DNA of 64,000 bases from the NCBI RefSeq assembly GCF_002954705.1, contig NZ_MSCO01000004.1, forward strand, positions 1 to 64,000, read 5' to 3'. Of the stretch, positions 45,262-55,439 are shown one piece after another. A program made the translations under genes and the position numbers. Source of the stretch: Aliivibrio sifiae. GTDB lineage: Bacteria > Pseudomonadota > Gammaproteobacteria > Enterobacterales > Vibrionaceae. Under the pieces are notes generated by a model. It saw nothing but the letters and a program-made list of their open reading frames with translations, searched no databases and was not told the DNA's origin. Position 1 is the stretch's first letter; every line of letters begins with the position of its first letter.

Positions 45262-46617
45262 CTATCGCATCGTTACAAATTCTTCAGAACCTGTTGGGTG
45301 GATAGCAACAACTGCATCGAAATCAGCCTTAGTTGCGCCCATCTTCATTGCTACTGCAAAACCTTGGATCATTTCATCAACTGTGAAACCGATACCGTGT
45401 AGGCCAACGACTTTCTCGTCTTCACCCGCACAAACTAGTTTCATTTTACAAGGTTGACGGTGCTTAGTTACCGCTGTGTACATTGCAGTGAAGCCTGATG
45501 TGTACACTTTTACGTTGTCTTTGCCGTATTGCTCGTCAGCTTCTTGTTCAGTAAGACCAATCGTGCCAATCGGTGGGTGGCTAAATACAACAGTAGGAAC
45601 TAATGTGTAGTCCATTTTTGCGTTTGTTTGACCGTTGAATAGACGCTCAGACAATAAACGCCCCGCTTTAACTGCGATAGGAGTTAGCTCAATACCGCCT
45701 TCCATGATGTCACCTACACAGTAGATGCCTTTCACGTTAGTTTCTTGGTATTCATCAACTTTGATGTAACCGCGATCGTTAGTAGCAACGCCTGTTTTTT
45801 CTAGGTTGATAGCATCAGTCGCAGGGTGACGACCAATTGCCCAAATTAGCGTATCAACGTTTTGTGTTTCACCATTTTCTAGGTGAAGTGTTAGGCTGCC
45901 ATCCGCTTCTTTCACTACTTCTTTTGGTACAGAGTGAGTATGAAGAGTTGGGCCTTCTGTGTTCATCACTTCAACTAGCGTATCGATGATCATTGGGTCA
46001 AAGCTACGAAGAGGAGATTCTTTACGGCAGAATAGGTGAGTTTCAGTGCCTAGAGAATGAAGAACACCAGCGATTTCAACCGCAATGTAACCTGCACCAA
46101 TAACCGCAACACGTTTTGGTTGCTCCATTAGTTCAAAGAAACCGTTTGAATCGATACCGTGTTCAGCACCTGGAATATTTGGGATTGATGGACGACCACC
46201 AACAGCAATAAGAATATGATCCGCAGTGTAGTGTTCGCCATTAACTTCAACAGTGTTTGCGTCTACAAACTTAGCGAAACCTTTAATTACATTGATTTTA
46301 TTGTTACCAAGAACGCGATCGTAAGATTCATGAATACGACCAATGTAAGCTTGGCGGTTTTCAACCATTTTGCTCCAGTTGAATTTTTTCAGTTCAACAT
46401 CAAAGCCGTAATCTTCAGCGTATAAGTTAATCGCTTCAGCAACTTGTGCACCATGCCACATCACTTTCTTAGGAACACAACCTACGTTTACACAAGTGCC
46501 GCCAAGCTCTTGCGCTTCAATAAGAGCAACTTTTGCGCCGTGCATAGCCGCACGGTTTGCTGATGCGATACCGCCAGAACCACCGCCGATACAGATATAA
46601 TCAAAATGCGTAGCCAT
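45262..46617 (-). CDS. gorA: Glutathione-disulphide reductase
   Basis: This is an FAD- and NADPH-dependent enzyme of 451 residues that keeps glutathione reduced. The FAD motif [13 protein letters not shown] lies at about 11-23, and the redox cysteines are in [13 protein letters not shown] (C42, C47). The NADPH motif is [13 protein letters not shown], and the C-terminal [12 protein letters not shown] supplies the catalytic histidine. GGAG precedes ATG. It is monocistronic. Confidence 0.96.
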   Translation of the reverse strand: MATHFDYICIGGGSGGIASANRAAMHGAKVALIEAQELGGTCVNVGCVPKKVMWHGAQVAEAINLYAEDYGFDVELKKFNWSKMVENRQAYIGRIHESYDRVLGNNKINVIKGFAKFVDANTVEVNGEHYTADHILIAVGGRPSIPNIPGAEHGIDSNGFFELMEQPKRVAVIGAGYIAVEIAGVLHSLGTETHLFCRKESPLRSFDPMIIDTLVEVMNTEGPTLHTHSVPKEVVKEADGSLTLHLENGETQNVDTLIWAIGRHPATDAINLEKTGVATNDRGYIKVDEYQETNVKGIYCVGDIMEGGIELTPIAVKAGRLLSERLFNGQTNAKMDYTLVPTVVFSHPPIGTIGLTEQEADEQYGKDNVKVYTSGFTAMYTAVTKHRQPCKMKLVCAGEDEKVVGLHGIGFTVDEMIQGFAVAMKMGATKADFDAVVAIHPTGSEEFVTMR

Positions 46618-46699
46618 TACTTTCTCTCCAATAATTTTTTAATTCTTTTTACATACTATGTATGAAATGCGACCAAATTTTTCTTTTTCAAGGTCTATT

Positions 46700-46807
46700 A
46701 GGTTTCAGGTCGCTTCGCTTGCAGGTTTCAGGAAGGAGATAAAACTGAGCAATGCTATCTGCTTTTCCTGAATCCTTTGAGGGAGCTTGCGACCGGCCTG
46801 AACCCTT
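46700..46807. repeat. Imperfect palindromic intergenic element between gor and rlmJ
   Basis: The left part (AGGTTTCAGGTCGC... with CAGGTTTCAGGAA) and the right part (TTTTCCTGAATCCTTT ... GCGACCGGCCTGAACCCT) are inverted copies of each other with mismatches, so the whole can fold into a long hairpin. It is more GC-rich than flanking spacer. It resembles dispersed palindromic units of vibrios. Confidence 0.6.
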
Positions 46808-46812
46808 ATTTT

Positions 46813-47652
46813 TTATTCTGGAACAATCCACTCAACTTTAAAGTGACCTGTTGCTGGTGCAATTGCTTCTTTTAAGAAAGGCAAAATAGTGTTCATTTGG
46901 CTTTCTAATTTCCACGGTGGGTTAATGACGATCATGCCAGATGCTGTCATGCCACGCTCGTTAGTATCTGCAGAAACACCCAACTCAATTTGTAGAATGT
47001 TACGGATATCTAATTTTTTAAGTCCTTTAATCATATCGTCGATGTCACAACGATTAACCACTGGATACCAAATCGCATAAATGCCTGTTGCCCAGCGCTT
47101 GTGGCTTTGGCCAATAGCGTTAACGACATCGTAATATTCTTTTGCAAGCTCATAAGGTGGGTCGATTAGGACTAATCCTCGGCGCTCTTTTGGTGGAAGA
47201 CTTGCTTTTAATCGTGCAAAGCCGTCTTCTTTATAAATAGACACTTGGCGATCACGGTGGAACTCTTGCTCAAGCAGAGGGTGATCAGCAGGATGAAGCT
47301 CGGTTAATACCATACGATCTTGACGACGCAGGTGAGCATGACCAACACGAGGTGAGCCTGGGTAATAACGCAGCTCTTCACCGTCGTTTAATTCAGTGAT
47401 GGCATTTAGGTAGCTTGTGATCTCTTCAGGAAGGTCAGTTTGCTCCCAAATGCGAGCGATACCTTGCTTGTATTCACCTGTTTTTTCAGACCATTCATGC
47501 GTTAAATCGTAACGACCAACCCCTGAGTGGGTGTCGTGATAAACAAATGGCTTATCTTTTTGTGTTAATGAATTAAGGATAAGGCTTTGAACAATGTGTT
47601 TAACCACATCGGCATGGTTGCCTGCATGAAAACTGTGACGATAACTTAGCAT
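46813..47652 (-). CDS. rlmJ: RlmJ, 23S rRNA (adenine-2030 N6) methyltransferase
   Basis: This is an S-adenosylmethionine-dependent enzyme methylating A2030 of 23S rRNA, 279 residues, the normal length. The N-terminus MLSYRHSFHAGNHADVVKH is diagnostic, and the catalytic N6-MTase motif DPPY is in VLIDPPYELAKEYY (about 168-171). It is a single gene. Confidence 0.94.
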   Translation of the reverse strand: MLSYRHSFHAGNHADVVKHIVQSLILNSLTQKDKPFVYHDTHSGVGRYDLTHEWSEKTGEYKQGIARIWEQTDLPEEITSYLNAITELNDGEELRYYPGSPRVGHAHLRRQDRMVLTELHPADHPLLEQEFHRDRQVSIYKEDGFARLKASLPPKERRGLVLIDPPYELAKEYYDVVNAIGQSHKRWATGIYAIWYPVVNRCDIDDMIKGLKKLDIRNILQIELGVSADTNERGMTASGMIVINPPWKLESQMNTILPFLKEAIAPATGHFKVEWIVPE

Positions 47653-47804
47653 GGATGAACTCTCACTATTGGAATCACATGATTATACCCAAGTTTATAG
47701 CTCAATGTGTCTACTCTTGCATCAACCATTGAAATTTTATCCATTAAGCACCATCTTTAAGGGATAAGCCGATCCTAAAAACGAAAAATAGAAAAGGAAT
47801 GAAT

Positions 47805-49847
47805 ATGTCTAACCCGTTACTTACCTTTACTGACTTACCGTTGTTTTCTCAAATTAAGCCTGAACACATTCAGCCAGCGGTAGAACAAGCCATTGCTGAT
47901 TGTCGCGCGAAAGTGGAAGACGTATTAGCGTCTGATGCTGTTCCAAGTTGGGAGAGTATTATTATTCCTCTAGCAGAAACCGATGATCGCCTAAGTCGCA
48001 TTTGGTCACCAGTGAGCCATTTGAACTCAGTACAAAATAGTGAAGAACTGCGTGAAGCGTATGAAGCGTGTTTACCTGCGTTATCTGAGTACGGCACGTG
48101 GGTTGGTCAACATAAAGGACTGTACGAAGCATATAAATCGATCAAAGAGAGTGAGACGTTTGCAACCCTATCTCAAGCTCAACAAAAAACCATTGTTGAT
48201 GAGCTGCGTGATTTTGAATTATCAGGCATTGGTTTACCTGCTGATCAACAAAAGCGCTACGGTGAGATCAGTAAGCGTACTTCAGAATTAAGCTCAAATT
48301 TCAGCAATAATGTGCTTGATGCAACCATGGGTTGGTCAAAACACATTACTGATGAAGCTGAATTATCAGGTTTACCAGAATCAGCAATGGCAGCAGCAAA
48401 AGCCGCGGCAGAAGCAAAAGAGTTAGACGGTTGGTTACTAACACTAGAAATGCCCTCGTACATTCCGATCATGACTTATGCTGATAATAAACCACTGCGT
48501 CGTGAAATTTATGAAGCGTTCGTTACTCGCGCATCGGATCGTGGTCCAAATGCTGGTAAATGGGATAACACCGATTTAATTTCTGAAGAGTTGCAACTTC
48601 GTCATGAAGTATCACGTCTATTAGGTTTTGCTTCTTACAGTGAAAAGTCATTAGCAACCAAAATGGCGGAAAGCCCAACGCAAGTACTGGGTTTCTTAAA
48701 TGACTTAGCAGCGAAAGCGAAACCACAAGGCGAGCGTGAAGTACAAGAGCTAAAAGCCTTTGTAAAAGAAGAGTTTGATATTGATGAGTTAGATCTGTGG
48801 GATGTGACTTATTACTCTGAAAAGCTAAAACAAAAGCTGTACCAAATCTCTGATGAAGAGCTACGCCCTTACTTCCCTGAATCAAAAGCAGTATCTGGCC
48901 TATTTGAGGTCTTAAACCGTCTATTTGGTATGACAGTGGTTGAACGTGAAGGCGTTGACGTATGGCATGAGTCAGTGCGTTTCTTTGATATCTTTGATTC
49001 TACCAATACCTTGCGTGGTAGTTTTTACTTAGATTTATACGCGCGTGAGCACAAACGTGGTGGCGCATGGATGGACGAGTGTCGTGTGCGTCGTATTACT
49101 GAAAATGGTGAACTGCAAACGCCAGTGGCGTACTTAACCTGTAACTTCAGTAAGCCTATTGGTGGTAAGCCAGCGCTGTTTACTCATGATGAAGTGGTTA
49201 CTTTATTCCACGAATTTGGTCATGGTATTCACCACATGCTAACGCAAATTGATGTGGCGTCAGTGTCTGGTATCAATGGCGTGCCTTGGGATGCGGTTGA
49301 GCTACCAAGTCAGTTCCTAGAAAACTGGTGTTATGAAGAAGAAGCGTTGGCGTTTATTTCTGGTCACTATGAAACGGGTGAGCCACTGCCAAAAGAGATG
49401 CTAGATAAAATGCTTGCGGCGAAAAACTTTCAATCAGCGATGTTTATTTTACGTCAGCTAGAGTTCGGTATGTTCGATTTCACGCTGCACACAAATTACG
49501 ATCCTGATTTAGGTGCAAAAGTATTAGAAACGCTGGCTGAAGTAAAAGCGAAAGTCGCAGTATTACCAAGTGTTGAGTGGAACCGTTTCTCTCACAGCTT
49601 TAGCCATATTTTTGCAGGTGGTTACGGTGCGGGTTATTACAGCTATCTATGGGCAGAAGTATTATCGGCAGATGCGTTCTCTCGTTTTGAAGAAGAAGGT
49701 ATTTTTAATACGGAAACAGGTCAAAGTTTCTTAAATAATATTCTTGAAATGGGCGGCAGTGAAGAGCCAATGGAATTGTTTAAACGCTTCCGTGGCCGTG
49801 AGCCACAAGTGGATGCGATGCTGCGTCATGCGGGTATAGGGGCTTAA
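47805..49847 (+). CDS. prlC: Oligopeptidase A
   Basis: This cytosolic zinc metallopeptidase of the M3 family degrades short peptides and signal-peptide remnants. It has 680 residues. The zinc site is LFHEFGHGIHHML (HEFGH near residue 470), with the downstream glutamate in WDAVELPSQFLENW. ATG 47805 is chosen because AAGGA lies six bases upstream. The in-frame ATG at 47799 abuts that site. Confidence 0.95.
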   Translation: MSNPLLTFTDLPLFSQIKPEHIQPAVEQAIADCRAKVEDVLASDAVPSWESIIIPLAETDDRLSRIWSPVSHLNSVQNSEELREAYEACLPALSEYGTWVGQHKGLYEAYKSIKESETFATLSQAQQKTIVDELRDFELSGIGLPADQQKRYGEISKRTSELSSNFSNNVLDATMGWSKHITDEAELSGLPESAMAAAKAAAEAKELDGWLLTLEMPSYIPIMTYADNKPLRREIYEAFVTRASDRGPNAGKWDNTDLISEELQLRHEVSRLLGFASYSEKSLATKMAESPTQVLGFLNDLAAKAKPQGEREVQELKAFVKEEFDIDELDLWDVTYYSEKLKQKLYQISDEELRPYFPESKAVSGLFEVLNRLFGMTVVEREGVDVWHESVRFFDIFDSTNTLRGSFYLDLYAREHKRGGAWMDECRVRRITENGELQTPVAYLTCNFSKPIGGKPALFTHDEVVTLFHEFGHGIHHMLTQIDVASVSGINGVPWDAVELPSQFLENWCYEEEALAFISGHYETGEPLPKEMLDKMLAAKNFQSAMFILRQLEFGMFDFTLHTNYDPDLGAKVLETLAEVKAKVAVLPSVEWNRFSHSFSHIFAGGYGAGYYSYLWAEVLSADAFSRFEEEGIFNTETGQSFLNNILEMGGSEEPMELFKRFRGREPQVDAMLRHAGIGA

Positions 49848-49982
49848 GGGATAAGACGCAGCAAGCTGCTTGAGGGCGGCTTCGCCTTGAGACGAGCAAA
49901 GCTCTGGAGAAGGACTTTACTCTCAAGGGCGAAGCCCGTCTTTAGAAAATTTATTTTCTTCTTAAGCCGCAGGCGTCTTAAT
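49846..49982. repeat. Palindromic intergenic element between prlC and cyaY
   Basis: Nested inverted repeats span the gap: TAAGACGC (about 49853) with GCGTCTTA (about 49973-49980), and CTTGAGGGCGGCTTCGCC with GGGCGAAGCCCGTC. There is no terminator-like T-run at the outer ends. It can fold into one long structured hairpin between converging genes and may act as terminator, REP-like unit or source of a small RNA. Confidence 0.65.
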
Positions 49983-50296
49983 TAAGCCCACTCAATCTCT
50001 TCATCTGCGTGCTTCTGGCACTCTTCTTTTACCATCTCGATAAACTCCATGCCCGTCTTAGAACATGTCCATTTCTCATCAGTATAAGCAAAATGGAAGC
50101 CGCCAGATTTTGATGCTAACCAGATCTCGTGCATTGGTTCTTGTTTGTTGATCACGACTTGGCTGCGGTTTTCAAACTCTAGTGTTAGAACGTTACCCGT
50201 GATTACTGGTTCAATATCTGCACCAGATTCATCAATCATATCTTCGATTAATTGCAGTTTTTCATCAACTAGTTCGTGAAATTCAGTGTTATTCAT
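49982..50296 (-). CDS. cyaY: CyaY, frataxin-like iron-binding protein
   Basis: This 104-residue bacterial frataxin modulates iron-sulphur cluster assembly on IscU/IscS. The acidic first helix (EFHELVDEKLQLIEDMIDES) and the beta-sheet signature EIWLASKSGGFHFAY are characteristic. ATG 50296, with AGGA eight bases upstream, gives the normal family length. The longer frame to 50383 would overlap the divergent lptM start. Confidence 0.94.
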   Translation of the reverse strand: MNNTEFHELVDEKLQLIEDMIDESGADIEPVITGNVLTLEFENRSQVVINKQEPMHEIWLASKSGGFHFAYTDEKWTCSKTGMEFIEMVKEECQKHADEEIEWA

Positions 50297-50377
50297 CTTA
50301 TTTATCCTATTGCTTTTCTTGGCTGTGGTGCGATTATAGAGAGCATAACCAGATATTAACACTAATGGTAAAATCTT

Positions 50378-50497
50378 ATGCAAAAAAGAGTGATAGCGTT
50401 AATGCTATTGAGTGCCTTAGCACTTGCCGGTTGCGGTCAAACTGGGGCGTTATATATGCCTGCGGATGATGCACCAAAAACAGAAGCAGCAGAATAA
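50378..50497 (+). CDS. lptM: LptM (YifL), small lipoprotein assisting LptD maturation
   Basis: This 39-residue lipoprotein has a basic start (MQKR), a hydrophobic core and a lipobox LAGC with the lipidated cysteine at residue 19. The mature N-terminus CGQTGALYMP is the hallmark of LptM/YifL, which helps the LPS transporter LptD form its native disulphides. The position between cyaY and lysA/dapF matches the E. coli order cyaY-yifL-dapF. Confidence 0.88.
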   Translation: MQKRVIALMLLSALALAGCGQTGALYMPADDAPKTEAAE

Positions 50498-50565
50498 TTT
50501 ATTTGTAGCCAGTGTATTTTGTAATGACTGGCTAATGAACACTGAACTAGACAAGGAAGATAACA

Positions 50566-51819
50566 TTGGATTATTTCAATTATAAGGATGATGGACAACT
50601 TTGGGCTGAAGAGTTACCTGTTGCACAGTTAGCAGAGCAATATGGCACGCCATTGTATGTGTATTCTCGTGCGACATTAGAGCGTCACTGGAATGCGTTT
50701 GATAGCTCTGTTGGTGAGCAACCACATCTTGTGTGTTATGCCGTTAAAGCAAACTCAAATATTGGTGTGTTGAATGCACTTGCCCGTCTAGGCTCTGGTT
50801 TTGATATTGTATCTCAAGGTGAACTTGAGCGCGTTGTTGCCGCGGGTGGCGATCCAACAAAAGTTGTATTTTCAGGGGTTGGAAAAACAGCCGTTGAAAT
50901 GCGTCGAGCGTTAGAGCTTAATATTAAATGTTTTAACGTTGAATCTGAACCAGAGCTTGAGCGTCTAAATGCAGTGGCTGTTGAAATGGGTGTGATTGCG
51001 CCAATTTCATTACGAATCAATCCCGATGTTGATGCTAAAACGCACCCTTATATCTCGACAGGACTGCGTGATAATAAGTTCGGTATTGCGTTTGATCGTG
51101 CTCCTGAAGTGTATAAGTTTGCACAAACATTATCGAATTTAGATATTCAAGGCATTGATTGTCATATTGGCTCTCAGTTAACGGATATTACCCCGTTCAT
51201 CGATGCCACTGATCGTCTTCTTGCCTTGATTGATGATTTAAAAGCACAGGGTGTGAATATTAGACACCTTGATGTTGGTGGTGGCTTAGGCGTTGTTTAC
51301 CGTGATGAATTACCACCACAACCATCAGAGTATGCGACAGCGCTATTAAGTCGTTTAGCTGGTCGTGAAGATCTTGAACTGATTTTCGAACCAGGCCGTG
51401 CGATTGCAGCAAATGCAGGTATTTTAGTAACTAAAGTTGAATTCTTAAAGCACACAGAGCACAAAAACTTTGCCATTATTGATGCGGCAATGAACGATTT
51501 AATGCGTCCAGCGTTATATCAAGCATGGCAAGATATCGTGCCTGTTGCACCTCGTGAGGGGGACGCTCAAAGCTATGATTTAGTTGGCCCTATTTGTGAA
51601 ACGGGTGACTTTTTAGGTAAAGATCGTGACTTAGTTCTCGAAGCTGATGACTTGCTTGCAGTTCGTTCATCTGGAGCCTATGGTTTTGTGATGTCATCAA
51701 ACTATAATACACGTACTCGCGCCGCAGAAATTATGGTCGATGGGGACCAAGTTCATCTCGTTCGTAAGCGAGAAGAGTTAAGCTCTTTATGGGAGCTAGA
51801 ATCCATCTTACCAAGTTAA
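50566..51819 (+). CDS. lysA: Diaminopimelate decarboxylase
   Basis: This PLP enzyme makes lysine from meso-diaminopimelate, 417 residues. The PLP lysine is in CYAVKANSN (K61), with GGGLGV for phosphate binding and the substrate cysteine in GPICETGDFLG. The start is TTG at 50566 with AAGGA eight bases upstream, giving MDYFNYKDDGQLWAE, the family N-terminus. No ATG is available nearby. It begins the lysA-dapF-DUF484-xerC cluster. Confidence 0.95.
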   Translation: MDYFNYKDDGQLWAEELPVAQLAEQYGTPLYVYSRATLERHWNAFDSSVGEQPHLVCYAVKANSNIGVLNALARLGSGFDIVSQGELERVVAAGGDPTKVVFSGVGKTAVEMRRALELNIKCFNVESEPELERLNAVAVEMGVIAPISLRINPDVDAKTHPYISTGLRDNKFGIAFDRAPEVYKFAQTLSNLDIQGIDCHIGSQLTDITPFIDATDRLLALIDDLKAQGVNIRHLDVGGGLGVVYRDELPPQPSEYATALLSRLAGREDLELIFEPGRAIAANAGILVTKVEFLKHTEHKNFAIIDAAMNDLMRPALYQAWQDIVPVAPREGDAQSYDLVGPICETGDFLGKDRDLVLEADDLLAVRSSGAYGFVMSSNYNTRTRAAEIMVDGDQVHLVRKREELSSLWELESILPS

Positions 51820-51897
51820 CTTAGATTAAAGAGCAAGGACCTGAAGGTTACTTGCTCTTTTGGTATTCAACCTAAAAATATAAAAAGAAGAACAACT

Positions 51898-52728
51898 ATG
51901 CACTTTCATTTTTCTAAAATGCACGGGCTTGGCAATGACTTTATGGTGGTTGACTGCTTAACTCAAAATATTTTCTTTTCACCCGATTTAATTCGTCGCT
52001 TAGCGGATCGTAACCGCGGTATTGGTTTTGACCAGCTATTGGTGGTTGAAGCTCCCTATGATCCTGAAACTGATTTCCACTACCGTATTTTTAATGCCGA
52101 TGGTACAGAAGTAGAGCAATGTGGTAATGGCGCTCGCTGTTTTGCACGTTTCGTGCGAATGAAAGGCTTAACCAATAAGATCAGCATTTCAGTGAGCACT
52201 AAAAAAGGCAAAATGACCTTAAAAGTGGAAGATGATGATCAAATAACGGTAAACATGGGTGAGCCAGTATTTGAACCAAATAAAATTCCATTTAAAGCAA
52301 CTCAAGCTGAGAAAACCTATTTATTACGAGCAGACGATAAAACACTTTTCTGTGGTGCAGTAAGTATGGGTAACCCACACTGTGTCACGGTTGTGGATGA
52401 TGTTGATAACTATGACGTTGATAAATACGGCCCCTTAGTTGAAGGTCATGATCGTTTTCCTGAGCGTGTGAATGCAGGCTTTATGGAAATCGTGTCACCT
52501 AATGAAGTGAAATTACGAGTTTATGAGCGCGGTGCCGGTGAAACTCAAGCGTGTGGCAGCGGTGCGTGTGGTGCTGTTGCTATTGGTATTATGCAAGAGT
52601 TATTAGGTGAAGACGTTAAAGTTTCTTTACCTGGTGGTGATTTACAGATTTCATGGAAAGGTCCGGGTTATCCGTTGTTTATGACAGGACCTGCAGCTCA
52701 TGTTTATGATGGTCAATTATCAATATGA
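51898..52728 (+). CDS. dapF: Diaminopimelate epimerase
   Basis: This enzyme interconverts LL- and meso-diaminopimelate for lysine and peptidoglycan synthesis, 276 residues. The two active-site cysteines are in [11 protein letters not shown] (about residue 75) and [12 protein letters not shown] (about residue 219). It overlaps the next gene by four bases (ATGA), so translation is coupled. Confidence 0.97.
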   Translation: MHFHFSKMHGLGNDFMVVDCLTQNIFFSPDLIRRLADRNRGIGFDQLLVVEAPYDPETDFHYRIFNADGTEVEQCGNGARCFARFVRMKGLTNKISISVSTKKGKMTLKVEDDDQITVNMGEPVFEPNKIPFKATQAEKTYLLRADDKTLFCGAVSMGNPHCVTVVDDVDNYDVDKYGPLVEGHDRFPERVNAGFMEIVSPNEVKLRVYERGAGETQACGSGACGAVAIGIMQELLGEDVKVSLPGGDLQISWKGPGYPLFMTGPAAHVYDGQLSI

Positions 52729-53426
52729 ATGATGTCGCACCAATAGAGCAGCAACCAACTCAGATTACTGAAGACGTTGTTGCTCAATTTTTAATGGACC
52801 ATCCGGATTTTTTTCAACAGCATCCAGAGCTGCTTGGGCGAATTAAAGTAGACACGCCTGAGCGAGGCGTGGTTTCTTTAGTTGAAGTACAAGTCAGTAA
52901 ATTGCGTGATCGTATCGGTGACTTAGAAGAAGAAATAACTCAACTTATGTCACTTGCTGCGAAGAATGATCGATTATTTCACGATTTTTCGAATGTACAA
53001 AAACAATTACTCGCGTGTGAGGATTTTTCTCAAGCAGTAAAAATTATTGAGCAGAAAGCACTTTCTCTAGGTTTAACTGCACATATTAAAATTATTGATC
53101 ATTCTCATCCTAAGTATCATGTCGATAAAACTGCACTCGATAATTTTATTAAAAAGTTTTTGAATGGACACTCTGCGTATTTGGGGCGCTTGCGTCAAGC
53201 AGAGCGTGATAACTTATTGGCCTATGGTGGGCTAAACCAATCAAGTGCTGAATTAGGTTCATTTGCGGTTCTTCCATTAGGTCAATCTCAACCGATTGGG
53301 GTTATGGTTTTTGCTAGTCGTGATGGTGGGCATTTCGAACCTAATATGGATACCTTATTTTTAGAACAGCTGGTTAGTGTTTTCCATTATTTATTAATGC
53401 AATGGTCGAAATCTTCTCATGAGTGA
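52725..53426 (+). CDS. DUF484 family protein
   Basis: The product has 233 residues. The N-terminus carries [19 protein letters not shown], the signature of DUF484, followed by a coiled coil (about 60-90) and a GAF-like domain. The gene is conserved between dapF and xerC in gammaproteobacteria (yigA in E. coli). Its function is unknown. It overlaps dapF by four bases and xerC by eight. Confidence 0.9.
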   Translation: MNDVAPIEQQPTQITEDVVAQFLMDHPDFFQQHPELLGRIKVDTPERGVVSLVEVQVSKLRDRIGDLEEEITQLMSLAAKNDRLFHDFSNVQKQLLACEDFSQAVKIIEQKALSLGLTAHIKIIDHSHPKYHVDKTALDNFIKKFLNGHSAYLGRLRQAERDNLLAYGGLNQSSAELGSFAVLPLGQSQPIGVMVFASRDGGHFEPNMDTLFLEQLVSVFHYLLMQWSKSSHE

Positions 53427-54330
53427 TGTACTCCCTCTTCAGTATTCAAAACATCTTGATGCCTTTTATGAGTTTTTACGTAATGAGAAAGGCTTAAGTA
53501 TTTATACTCAGCGTAGTTATAAACGCCAACTCACCACGATTGCTGAGCAGTTGGTTGAGTTAGGTGTTGAGTCGTGGCAAGACGTTGATGCGGGTTGGGT
53601 GCGTCAAATTACCAGTAAAGGCATGCGAGAAGGATTAAAGGCGAGTAGCTTATCTACTCGGTTATCTTCACTGCGCAGTTTTTTTGATTTTCTTGTATTA
53701 CGTAACGTATTAGCGGCAAACCCAGCTAAAGGCGTTTCAGCGCCTCGTAAGTCACGTCCATTACCAAAAAATATCGATGTTGATGAAATGGGGCAGTTAC
53801 TCGAAGTAAATGAAGATGACCCATTATCTATTCGTGATCGCGCCATGATGGAACTAATGTATGGTGCAGGCTTACGTTTGGCTGAATTGGTGGGCATTGA
53901 TGTTCGTGATATTCAATTACGCCAAGGTGAATTACGCGTCATTGGTAAAGGCGATAAAGAACGTAAAGTTCCTTTTTCAGGTCAGGCGAAAGAGTGGTTA
54001 GGGCATTGGTTGCAAGTTCGAAATCAGCTTGCTAAACCGGAAGAAACTGGATTGTTTGTCTCTAAATTAGGGGTTCGTATTTCGCATCGAAATGTACAAA
54101 AACGAATGGCTGAATGGGGAATGAAACAAGGGGTTAATAGTCATATTAGTCCGCATAAATTACGTCACTCATTTGCAACTCACATGCTTGAATCGAGTGG
54201 TAATTTACGTGCCGTTCAAGAGTTACTTGGGCATGAAAATATTTCTACTACGCAAATTTATACCCATTTAGATTTTCAGCACCTTGCTCAAGCGTATGAC
54301 CAAGCGCACCCAAGAGCGAAGAAAAAATAA
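53419..54330 (+). CDS. xerC: XerC, site-specific tyrosine recombinase
   Basis: XerC acts with XerD at dif to resolve chromosome dimers, and in vibrios is also used by integrative phages. It has 303 residues. An N-terminal SAM-like DNA-binding domain (about 10-95) precedes the catalytic domain, with arginine in [23 protein letters not shown] and nucleophile tyrosine in [10 protein letters not shown]. It is the last gene of the lysA cluster. Confidence 0.95.
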   Translation: MSDVLPLQYSKHLDAFYEFLRNEKGLSIYTQRSYKRQLTTIAEQLVELGVESWQDVDAGWVRQITSKGMREGLKASSLSTRLSSLRSFFDFLVLRNVLAANPAKGVSAPRKSRPLPKNIDVDEMGQLLEVNEDDPLSIRDRAMMELMYGAGLRLAELVGIDVRDIQLRQGELRVIGKGDKERKVPFSGQAKEWLGHWLQVRNQLAKPEETGLFVSKLGVRISHRNVQKRMAEWGMKQGVNSHISPHKLRHSFATHMLESSGNLRAVQELLGHENISTTQIYTHLDFQHLAQAYDQAHPRAKKK

Positions 54331-54365
54331 TCTGGGTAGTTACTTATTTAGATTGAGAGCAACAT

Positions 54366-54407
54366 AAAAAAGCCAGGTGCGAATTATGACGTATCTGGCT
54401 TTTTTTA
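54366..54407 (+). terminator. Terminator of the lysA-xerC cluster
   Basis: A 16-bp stem with two G-U pairs (54366-54381 with 54390-54405), an eight-base loop and A/T-runs. Confidence 0.88.
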
Positions 54408-54500
54408 GGTTTGATAGTTTTCACTTTAAACTTTTATAACTACTTGTTTTAAAAGAGTAGTTAACTATTTGGCCTATGATGGACCAAGTGAGCTATAAGC

Positions 54501-55298
54501 TTACTTTAATAGTAGGTTTTCTAAGTAATGAGCAACCGCTTCGTCGGCAGACGAGCCAATAACTTCATTATTTGGCAGGGCTTTTTTTACTTTCTCATGC
54601 GATGTACCCATCACGATCCCTTTGCCTGCCATGCTCAACATTTCATAGTCATTCATGCCATCACCAAACGCGATGCAGTTATCTAACGTTTTACCAAGTA
54701 ACTTAGCAACCGCTTCTAATGCTGCGCCCTTTGAGACTTCAGAGGCCATTACCTCTAAACACCAAGGGGTAGAGAAAGCTACCATTAATTCATCACCAAA
54801 TTGTGCTTTTAGCTTAGTCTCATATTCTACTAAGTAGTCATGCTCTGGCATAGTTACAAAGATTTTTGCGATATTTTCAACTGGTGGTTTATTTGCATCA
54901 AATAAGGTGTAAGTGAATCCATTATCATGAAAATCTTTTAGGCTTTCGTCTTCTTTATGCATAAACCATTTATCGTCTGAGTACATATGAATAGATAAAG
55001 ATTCATCGTCTTTTAATAGATTTAGTACTTGTGGAATAAAAGCTTCAGGAAGGTTTTTACTGTAAATAAGATTGTCGTTGACATCATGAACACGAGCGCC
55101 GTTAGAAGTTATCATGTAAGCCGGGATGCCGACATCTTTACGAATATTACCAACATCAATGTGGTGGCGACCAGTAGCAAAAATAAACGTTAGGTCTTGT
55201 TGGTGAAGTTTATTTAGCGTTTTTTTAGTGAAATCAGCAATTTTGTGTTCAGGAGTAAGCAGTGTGCCGTCAAGATCAGATGCAACAATAGTAATCAT
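54501..55298 (-). CDS. yigL: Cof-type HAD-IIB phosphatase (YigL-like)
   Basis: This is a HAD-superfamily sugar-phosphate or pyridoxal-phosphate phosphatase of 265 residues. Motif I is SDLDGTLL (about 7-14), motif II is ATGR, motif III has K in SKGAAL, and motif IV is FGDGMNDYEML. The C2-type cap lies between. In E. coli yigL is beside pldB, as here. TGAGG precedes ATG. Confidence 0.88.
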   Translation of the reverse strand: MITIVASDLDGTLLTPEHKIADFTKKTLNKLHQQDLTFIFATGRHHIDVGNIRKDVGIPAYMITSNGARVHDVNDNLIYSKNLPEAFIPQVLNLLKDDESLSIHMYSDDKWFMHKEDESLKDFHDNGFTYTLFDANKPPVENIAKIFVTMPEHDYLVEYETKLKAQFGDELMVAFSTPWCLEVMASEVSKGAALEAVAKLLGKTLDNCIAFGDGMNDYEMLSMAGKGIVMGTSHEKVKKALPNNEVIGSSADEAVAHYLENLLLK

Positions 55299-55439
55299 AA
55301 AGCCTCAGAGGAAAGGAAAAGAAAAGAATAGACTCGAAGTTAATTGAATTTAGTTTACGTGACTTTATAAAGAAAAAAGAGGGTAAAGATAACAATATTA
55401 GCCTTCCTCTTTTTTCTTTGGTGGGGTGTCACGCTTTAA

